From G965213525 sp965213525 (lineage in GTDB: Bacteria > Actinomycetota > Acidimicrobiia > Acidimicrobiales > Poriferisodalaceae), in assembly GCA_965213525.1 (NCBI GenBank), contig OZ243889.1, forward strand, positions 248,001-312,000: a stretch of DNA of 64,000 nt, read 5' to 3'. This document shows positions 58,544 to 64,000 of this stretch, piece after piece. A program made the position numbers and the translations under genes. Numbering within the stretch: position 1 is the stretch's first letter; each line of letters starts with the position of its first letter. Below the pieces are notes generated by a model that was not told where the DNA came from, made no database searches, and saw only the letters and a program-made list of their open reading frames with translations.

Positions 58544-59766
58544 GCGGTCACGTCGGCAGCGGCGCCGCCTGCGACGGGGGGCTCCTGCCGGCCGAGGCGC
58601 ACCTGTTGTGCCTCGCCGGGCTCCCGCGCATGGGACCCTCCCGCCTGGCGACGCTGACCGCCGGGCGCGACCCGGCCGTCGTGTGGCGGCTGATCTGCGA
58701 AGGCCGGTTGCACCTCGACGGCGCTCGGCGGTCAGGTCCACCCGGAGACCTCGCCGAGACGTGGCGGACGAGCGCTTCGAGCGTCGACCCGGTCGAGGTG
58801 TGGCGGCGCCACCGCGACGTCCAGGTCGACGGACCCTCGGGTGCGGGCTTCCCGGGCCGCCTGCTCGAGGACCCCGAACGGCCCGCCCTGTTGGTGCGAC
58901 GGGGAGCCCCGATCGGCGCCGGCCCGACGGCGGCCATCGTCGGCACCCGTCGCTGCACCGCGTACGGTCGTGAGGTCGCTCAGCGCCTCGGGGCCGAGCT
59001 CGCCGAGGCAGGGGTCGGTGTGGTGTCGGGCCTGGCCCACGGCATCGACGGCGCCGCTCACCGGGGTGCGCTGTCGGCCGGGTCCGAGCCCCCCATCGGG
59101 GTGGTGGCGACCGGCCTCGACGTCGTGTACCCCCAGAGCCACTCCCGGCTGTGGGACGAGGTGGCCGAGCGGGGCACCCTCCTCAGCGAGGTGCCGCTCG
59201 GGACGCCGCCGACCCGTTGGCGCTTCCCCGCCCGCAACCGGCTGGTCGCTGGTCTCGCCGACGTCGTGGTCGTCGTCGAGTCACACGACGGCGGCGGGTC
59301 CCTCCACACCGTCACCGCTGCGCTCGCCCGTGACGTCACGGTGATGGCGGTGCCGGGTCCGGTGACGTCACCGGCCTCCGCCGGCACCAACGCGCTGCTG
59401 GTCGACGGGGCCGCACCGGTGCGCGACGCCGCCGACGTGTTGACCTGCCTCGATCTGGTCAGGCCCCTCGCTCCTGCCCTGGCTCCCGGGGGGCGTGGTC
59501 GTCCAGCCGCCCCGGCGCGTGGGGGCGGCGGCGCCCGGGTCGAGACGTCGTCGCTCGACGAGGCCGCTGCGACGCTGCTGGGCGACATCGACGTCACGCC
59601 GACATCGGTGGACACCATCGCGCTGCGCTCGGGGACCCCGCCGCTGGTGCTGCACGCCCGCCTGCGGCGCCTCGCCGGGTCCGGTCACGTCGACGGCGAC
59701 GGGGCCTGGTGGTGGCGCACGCCCGCGACGGCGTCGCCATACCCTCGACGTGTCCCCGACGACTGA
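58540..59766 (+). CDS. dprA: DNA-processing protein DprA
   Basis: Loads RecA onto incoming single-stranded DNA during transformation. 408 residues, ATG 58540 overlapping the comM stop by 4 nt. N-terminal SAM-like part (LLCLAGLPRMGPSRLATLTA), Rossmann core AAIVGTRRCTAYGREVAQRLG, GVVSGLAHGIDGAAHRGAL, VVATGLDVVYPQSHSRL, PARNRLVAGLADVVVVVES and VPGPVTSPASAGTNALL, then a C-terminal winged-helix-like domain. Intact, unlike comM. Confidence 0.95.
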   Translation: MSGHVGSGAACDGGLLPAEAHLLCLAGLPRMGPSRLATLTAGRDPAVVWRLICEGRLHLDGARRSGPPGDLAETWRTSASSVDPVEVWRRHRDVQVDGPSGAGFPGRLLEDPERPALLVRRGAPIGAGPTAAIVGTRRCTAYGREVAQRLGAELAEAGVGVVSGLAHGIDGAAHRGALSAGSEPPIGVVATGLDVVYPQSHSRLWDEVAERGTLLSEVPLGTPPTRWRFPARNRLVAGLADVVVVVESHDGGGSLHTVTAALARDVTVMAVPGPVTSPASAGTNALLVDGAAPVRDAADVLTCLDLVRPLAPALAPGGRGRPAAPARGGGGARVETSSLDEAAATLLGDIDVTPTSVDTIALRSGTPPLVLHARLRRLAGSGHVDGDGAWWWRTPATASPYPRRVPDD

Positions 59767-59775
59767 GCTCTCGAC

Positions 59776-61356
59776 ATGGCCGACGCCGCATCCGACACCA
59801 CCAGCGAGACCGCCCGGCGCCGGACCTTCGCGATCATCAGCCACCCCGACGCCGGCAAGACCACCCTGACCGAGAAGTTCCTGCTCTTCGCCGGGGCGGT
59901 GCAAGAGGCCGGGGCGGTCAAGGCCCGGGCCGGGCGCCGGCGGGTGACCTCGGACTGGATGGCGATGGAGCAGGAGAGGGGCATCTCGATCACCGCCACG
60001 GCCCTGCAGTTCGGCCACCGGGGCCACGTCATCAACCTGCTCGACACCCCGGGCCACCGGGACTTCTCCGAGGACACCTACCGGGTGCTGGCAGCCGCCG
60101 ACGCGGCGTTGATGGTCCTGGACTCAGCCAAGGGCATCGAGCCGCAGACGCTCAAGCTGTTCGAGGTGTGTCGCCAGCGAGGCGTGCCCTCCATCGTGTT
60201 CTGCAACAAGTTCGACCGCCCGGGCCTGGCGCCGCTCGAGCTGCTCGACGACATCGAGGAGCGGGTCGGCGTCCGGCCCACCCCCATCACCTGGCCGGTC
60301 GGGGAGGGGGGCGATCTCCGGGGCGTCGTCGACCGCCGTGACGACACGATGATCGCCTTCGGCCGCACGGCCAGGGGCGCCACGGCCACCGACGACTGGG
60401 TGCTCGACGCCGCCCAGGCCGAGGCCGAGCACGGTCCGGCGTGGGCGCAGGCCGCCGAGGAGCTCGAGCTGCTCGATGCGCTCGACGCCCACCACCAGGA
60501 CCAGACGTTCCTCGCCGGTGAGACCAGCCCGGTGTTCTTCGGCAGCGCGCTCACGAACTTCGGGGTGCGACAGCTGCTCGACGCCGTCGTCGATCTGGCC
60601 CCGCCACCCGGGGCGCGGGTCGACGCCCGGGGCGAGATCGTGCCCGTGGAGGGCGACGTGGCCGGCTTCGTGTTCAAGATCCAAGCGGGCATGGATCGCG
60701 CCCACCGCGACAAGGTGGCCTTCGTGCGGCTGTGCGCCGGCCGCTTCGACCGGGGGATGCCCCTCACCGTCGAGCGCACGGGGGCCACGCTCAACACGCG
60801 CCACGCCCAGTCGCTGTTCGGTGCCGAGCGCACGACGGTCGACCACGCCTACCCCGGCGACGTCATCGGGCTGGTCAACGCGACGGACCTGCACGTCGGA
60901 GATGCCGTCGGCACCGGGAAGGTGAGCGCGTTCCCGCCCATCGCCCGCTTCGCCCCCGAGCTCTTCAGGGTCGCGCGCTCGCTCGATGCCAACCGGTCCA
61001 AGCAGTTCCGCCGGGGGCTCGAGCAGCTGGACACCGAGGGCGCCGTGCAGGTGCTGTCTGACCCTGCCGGCCACGACACCGTCCCGTTGCTCGGGGCGGT
61101 CGGCGAGCTGCAGTTCGACGTCGCCCGCCAGCGTCTGACCGACGAGTTCGGCGCCCGGGTCGAGCTCGCCCCCAGCCCGTACCAGGCAGCTCGGCTCACC
61201 GACGCGGCCTCGACGCCCGAGCTCGACGGCCTTCCCGGGGTGCGGGTCGCTCGTCGCACCGACGGCACGCTCCTCGCGCTGTTCGAGAGCAGCCGCTGGC
61301 TCGAGCGGCTCGAGCTCGAACGCCCCGAGCTCACCCTCCACCGCCTGGTCATCTGA
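59776..61356 (+). CDS. prfC: Peptide chain release factor 3
   Basis: 526-residue translational GTPase that removes RF1/RF2 after termination. G1 AIISHPDAGKTTLTEKFLLF, G2 QERGISITATALQF, G3 NLLDTPGHRDFSEDTYRVL, G4 FCNKFDRPG, followed by the RF3 domains II-III (VAFVRLCAGRFDRGMPL, GAVGELQFDVARQRL, ECAP-like APSPYQAARL). Normal length. ATG with no overlap; a strong hairpin ends the unit. RF3 is patchily distributed in Actinobacteria. Confidence 0.95.
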   Translation: MADAASDTTSETARRRTFAIISHPDAGKTTLTEKFLLFAGAVQEAGAVKARAGRRRVTSDWMAMEQERGISITATALQFGHRGHVINLLDTPGHRDFSEDTYRVLAAADAALMVLDSAKGIEPQTLKLFEVCRQRGVPSIVFCNKFDRPGLAPLELLDDIEERVGVRPTPITWPVGEGGDLRGVVDRRDDTMIAFGRTARGATATDDWVLDAAQAEAEHGPAWAQAAEELELLDALDAHHQDQTFLAGETSPVFFGSALTNFGVRQLLDAVVDLAPPPGARVDARGEIVPVEGDVAGFVFKIQAGMDRAHRDKVAFVRLCAGRFDRGMPLTVERTGATLNTRHAQSLFGAERTTVDHAYPGDVIGLVNATDLHVGDAVGTGKVSAFPPIARFAPELFRVARSLDANRSKQFRRGLEQLDTEGAVQVLSDPAGHDTVPLLGAVGELQFDVARQRLTDEFGARVELAPSPYQAARLTDAASTPELDGLPGVRVARRTDGTLLALFESSRWLERLELERPELTLHRLVI

Positions 61357-61368
61357 TCCGCCTCGCCT

Positions 61369-61413
61369 GCGACGCTGTCGCGGTCCGGACCGCTCGACCG
61401 GACCCGGCGTCGC
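61369..61413 (+). terminator. Long two-part hairpin after prfC
   Basis: Outer stem GCGACGC (61369-61375) pairs with GCGTCGC (61407-61413); inner stem GGTCCGG (61382-61388) pairs with CCGGACC (61398-61404) around ACCGCTCGA. Positioned 13 nt after the prfC stop and 4 nt before a TACGCT box. No T-tract. Confidence 0.6.
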
Positions 61414-61416
61414 GGG

Positions 61417-61422
61417 TACGCT
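61417..61422 (+). promoter_or_regulatory. -10 box of the peptidase/hydrolase fusion gene
   Basis: TACGCT about 60 nt before ATG 61483, immediately after the prfC hairpin. Confidence 0.4.
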
Positions 61423-61482
61423 CCACACCAGCCGTTCCCGGCCGTCCTCTCGCTTCCCCCGGCAACACCGAGTGGGGAACCG

Positions 61483-63213
61483 ATGCGCGCCGTCTTGGCT
61501 GCCGTCGCCACCTGCGTCCTCGCCGTCGGCACCGTCACCGTCACCGCCGACGCCGAGACCGCCCACGCCGCCGAGCGGGTCGACCACGTCGCCCCGGTCG
61601 ACGCACCGGTCACCGACCTGTTCCGCCCACCGGCGAACCCCTACGGATCGGGCAACCGTGGGTGGACCTACCAGACCCGTCCCGGTCAACCCGTCGGAGC
61701 CTCGGGGCCGGGACTGGTCGCCTTTGCCGGGCCCGTCGCGGGCCGGCTCGTGGTGTCCGTCGACCATCCCGACGGGGTCCGCACTACCTACACCGGCCTC
61801 ACCGCCATCTCCGTGACCCGGGGGGACAGCATCGAGGGCCAGACCGTCATCGGCACGGCGTCGGGTGAGCTGCACTTCGGGGTGCGGGTGGGAACGGCCT
61901 ACCTCGACCCGGCGTCGATCCTCGCTCAACAGCCCCGGGTGCACCTGGTGGGCGACCCCGACGCCCCGGGTGCCCTGGGCCGAGACGGCCAGGGCTGGGA
62001 CCCGGTGCGCTGGTTGGGCGGCGGCCTCTCGGCTGGGTACGGGTGGGTGCGAGACCGACTCACCGAAGCGCTCGTCCTGGGCGGCATGGCCCTCGAGGTG
62101 GCACTTGGGATGGCCGCCGCACTTGCCAGCCCCGGGTTGCTCGACCCCCTCGTCGACCTCGCACTGGAGGTCGTCGGCGACGAACCCCACCTCGCCTTCA
62201 TCCTGCAGCTCGTCGACGAGTGGAACCCCCTCAGCGTGGTCCACCGGGCTGGCTTTGCGCTGAGGGAGGCCCGCCAGCCCTGCACCGGTCCGAGCGTCGC
62301 CGCCCCCCAGGTCACCGAGGACCGCATCGTGGTCGTGGTCGACGGGCTCGACTCGTCCTCGGACGGATCGTTGGTGGCCCAGCTCGACCCCGAAGCCCTG
62401 GGGTACGCCGAGGCCAGCGTCGTGCAGTTCAGCTACGCCGGAGGGGCGGTTCCCGCAACGGCCGGATCCTCTGGTCTGTGGACCTCGGAGTACGACGAGG
62501 AGGACACCGAGGCCGGCGTCGCGCTCAGCAGCGAGCGACTGGCCACCCTGCTGCGAGAGGTCGCCGAGGAGAACCCCGGGCGCCCGATCGACATCGTCGC
62601 CCACTCATACGGAGGCCTGGTCGCCCGTCACGCCGTGGCCGCGCCCGGGGTCGAGGTGCAGACGCTGGTCACCCTGGCCGCCCCCATCGGCGGCGCCGAC
62701 CTCGCCTCCACCGCCACGTTGGTGACGGGCAACCCACTGGGATCGGGGCTTGCGTCCCTCGCTGACGAAGCCGACGACCGGTTCGCCGGCGTGCTCCCGG
62801 ACGCCCGCTCCGACGCCGTGGCCGACATGGCCGAGTGGTCGCCGGCGGTCCGAGATCTGCCGCCGGTGCCCGACGGCGTCGACATCACCCACGTCGCCAC
62901 GCGAGGTGACGCCATGGTGACCAACCGCCAGAGCCGAGAGGCCGATGCCCGCTTCACCGTCGTGGACGGCGGGAACCACGGCGACCTCCCGGGCAGCGCA
63001 GCGGCGCACCGAGAGGTGGCGCTCGCTGTGGCCGGGATGCCACCAACGTGCCGCTCGTTGTACTCGCACCTCGACGACCACCTGACCGCCGAGGCCCTGA
63101 GCTTCGGCATCGATGCGACGACCGCCGTCGGTGGCTACCTGGTCGCCAGGCCTGCCGCAGCAGCCGGTCGCACCGCCGTCGGTCGTTGGATCGCGAATCT
63201 CGGGAACGGATGA
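61483..63213 (+). CDS. Secreted degenerate M23 peptidase domain fused to an alpha/beta hydrolase
   Basis: 576 residues with signal peptide (RAVLAAVATCVLAVGTVTVT, cleavage near AHAAER). Residues about 45-145 match the LytM/M23 fold (FRPPANPYGSGNRGWTYQT, GLVAFAGPVAGRLVVSVDH, TTYTGLTAISVTRGD, SGELHFGVRVG), but the zinc ligands are reduced: the HxH motif reads ELH, and the first His position reads VGASG. The domain is probably non-catalytic. Residues about 150-285 are a linker with hydrophobic helices. Residues about 290-540 are a lipase-like hydrolase with nucleophile DIVAHSYGGLVARHAV and a late His in GGNHGDLPG. A stand-alone M23 protein beside rpsB is common in Actinobacteria; this fusion is not familiar to me. 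Confidence 0.8.
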   Translation: MRAVLAAVATCVLAVGTVTVTADAETAHAAERVDHVAPVDAPVTDLFRPPANPYGSGNRGWTYQTRPGQPVGASGPGLVAFAGPVAGRLVVSVDHPDGVRTTYTGLTAISVTRGDSIEGQTVIGTASGELHFGVRVGTAYLDPASILAQQPRVHLVGDPDAPGALGRDGQGWDPVRWLGGGLSAGYGWVRDRLTEALVLGGMALEVALGMAAALASPGLLDPLVDLALEVVGDEPHLAFILQLVDEWNPLSVVHRAGFALREARQPCTGPSVAAPQVTEDRIVVVVDGLDSSSDGSLVAQLDPEALGYAEASVVQFSYAGGAVPATAGSSGLWTSEYDEEDTEAGVALSSERLATLLREVAEENPGRPIDIVAHSYGGLVARHAVAAPGVEVQTLVTLAAPIGGADLASTATLVTGNPLGSGLASLADEADDRFAGVLPDARSDAVADMAEWSPAVRDLPPVPDGVDITHVATRGDAMVTNRQSREADARFTVVDGGNHGDLPGSAAAHREVALAVAGMPPTCRSLYSHLDDHLTAEALSFGIDATTAVGGYLVARPAAAAGRTAVGRWIANLGNG

Positions 63214-63221
63214 CCGTCGGA

Positions 63222-63227
63222 TATGAT
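63222..63227 (+). promoter_or_regulatory. -10 box of rpsB
   Basis: TATGAT (the best AT-rich box in the window) about 160 nt before rpsB. The intervening leader, 63228-63385, is gene-free and has several GC dyads; it may hold a ribosomal-protein leader element, but I cannot define one. Confidence 0.5.
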
Positions 63228-63385
63228 GTCAGGTCGGTGCGGGCAGTCTGTGGCCCCACCGGCGCTGCGCAGCCGACTGCGCATCGATCGTCGCAGGCAC
63301 ACATCACATCCGGGCCCGTCCCCGGTCGCCGGCCCCCGGGTCGGTGCTGGGCCCGGAGAGGCGAACCGAGGGAGAAGGAGACGTC

Positions 63386-64000
63386 ATGGCCCCCGTCATC
63401 AGCATGCGCCAGCTCCTCGAGGCGGGTGTCCACTTCGGGCACCAGACCCGCCGCTGGAACCCCAAGATGGACCGCTACATCTGGGGCGAGCGCAACGGCA
63501 TCCACATCTTCGACCTGCAACAGACGCTGTCGGGCATCGACGAGGCCTACGGGTTCACCCGCGACCTCGTGGCCAACGGCGGCACGGTGTTGTTCGTCGG
63601 CACCAAGAAGCAGGCCCAGGAGCCGATCGCCGGGTACGCCAAGCGCTGCTCGATGCCGTTCATCAACCAGCGCTGGTTGGGCGGGATGCTCACGAACTTC
63701 CGCACCATCCACGGGCGCGTCCAGAAGATGCTCGAGTTCGAGGCCATGCGCTCAGCCGGTGACTTCGAGGCCATGCCCAAGAAGGAGGCGCTGCTGATGA
63801 GCCGAGAGCTCGACAAGCTGCAGCGCTACCTCGGCGGCATCCGCAACCTCCAGCGCGTGCCCGATGCGATGTTCGTTCTCGACACCAAGAAGGAGCACAT
63901 CGCGGTCACCGAGGCCAACCGCCTCGGCATCCCGGTCATCGCCGTCGTCGACTCCAACTGCGATCCCGAGGTCATCGACCACGTCGTGCCCGGCAACGAC
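63386..64000 (+). CDS. rpsB: 30S ribosomal protein S2 (3' end outside window)
   Basis: Starts at ATG 63386 after GGAGAAGGAG and runs past the right edge; 205 residues are visible. ISMRQLLEAGVHFGHQTRRW, YIWGERNGIHIFDLQQT, VLFVGTKKQAQEPI, INQRWLGGMLTNFRTI and PDAMFVLDTKKEHIAVTEA are diagnostic of S2. Elongation factor Ts (tsf) would be expected next but lies outside. Confidence 0.97.
   Translation, partial: MAPVISMRQLLEAGVHFGHQTRRWNPKMDRYIWGERNGIHIFDLQQTLSGIDEAYGFTRDLVANGGTVLFVGTKKQAQEPIAGYAKRCSMPFINQRWLGGMLTNFRTIHGRVQKMLEFEAMRSAGDFEAMPKKEALLMSRELDKLQRYLGGIRNLQRVPDAMFVLDTKKEHIAVTEANRLGIPVIAVVDSNCDPEVIDHVVPGND

Overview
The window is about 64 kb of very GC-rich, densely packed bacterial chromosome with many GTG starts and 4-nt stop/start overlaps. 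It carries a single-polypeptide 2-oxoglutarate decarboxylase/E2 (Kgd), the GlgE alpha-glucan pathway, a PIG-L (MshB/Mca-like) deacetylase, and gene orders typical of Actinomycetota. The mix of genes, in particular the NYN-nuclease/H1-tail protein and the recurrent TAnnnT boxes placed 7 nt before start codons, suggests the class Acidimicrobiia. That placement is an inference, not a database result.

Layout. (1) 1-1.9 kb: end of a secreted S1 protease coupled to a small lipoprotein gene, followed by a second, frameshifted copy of the lipoprotein gene. (2) 1.9-9.2 kb, minus strand: glgE, a treS-maltokinase fusion and glgB, overlapping by 4 nt each, which form a complete trehalose-to-branched-glucan route. 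(3) 9.4-13.4 kb: cysQ and a small unknown gene diverging from cysD-cysN-cysC (sulfate activation to PAPS). (4) 13.5-16 kb: remnants of a toxin-antitoxin pair, a small zinc-site protein, an RDD membrane protein and a CPBP protease. (5) 16-21.5 kb: ettA and kgd, divergent from a shared 87-bp spacer, each with a -10 box 7 nt from its start. (6) 21.6-34.4 kb: accessory and housekeeping mixture: two isochorismatase-fold proteins without the catalytic Cys, a HAD hydrolase, the NYN/S1-like/H1-tail protein, xthA, a hotdog thioesterase, a UvrD-like helicase, a zincin, a BtuF-like protein, an alpha/beta hydrolase, a CaiB-family racemase, PIG-L and three small coupled genes. (7) 34.6-40.9 kb: pckA, a cold-shock-like gene, a DAK2/FakA protein, recG and a zinc ribbon. 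(8) 40.9-55.6 kb: a long housekeeping run rsmD-coaD-coiled coil-yceD-rpmF-plsX-acpP-rnc-fpg-like-smc-ftsY-ffh-rpsP-khpA-rimM-trmD-rplS, covering ribosome assembly, fatty-acid initiation, chromosome segregation and SRP targeting. (9) 55.6-64 kb: yraN, an enoyl-CoA hydratase, comM (frameshifted), dprA, prfC, a degenerate-M23/lipase-like fusion, and rpsB running off the right edge.

The least ordinary items are the NYN-nuclease with a histone-H1-like tail (23.6-25.7 kb), the Fpg-family protein lacking both its N-terminal proline and its zinc-finger cysteines (45.6-46.4 kb), the pair of isochorismatase-fold pseudoenzymes (21.6-22.7 kb), the degenerate peptidase/hydrolase fusion beside rpsB (61.5-63.2 kb), the decayed toxin-antitoxin module (13.5-13.9 kb) and the uniform leaderless-promoter geometry. 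Two apparent single-base frameshifts (about 1675 and 58165) could be real mutations or sequence errors. I saw no tRNA, rRNA, CRISPR array, insertion sequence, attachment site or replication origin. No gene-free stretch exceeds about 300 bases.
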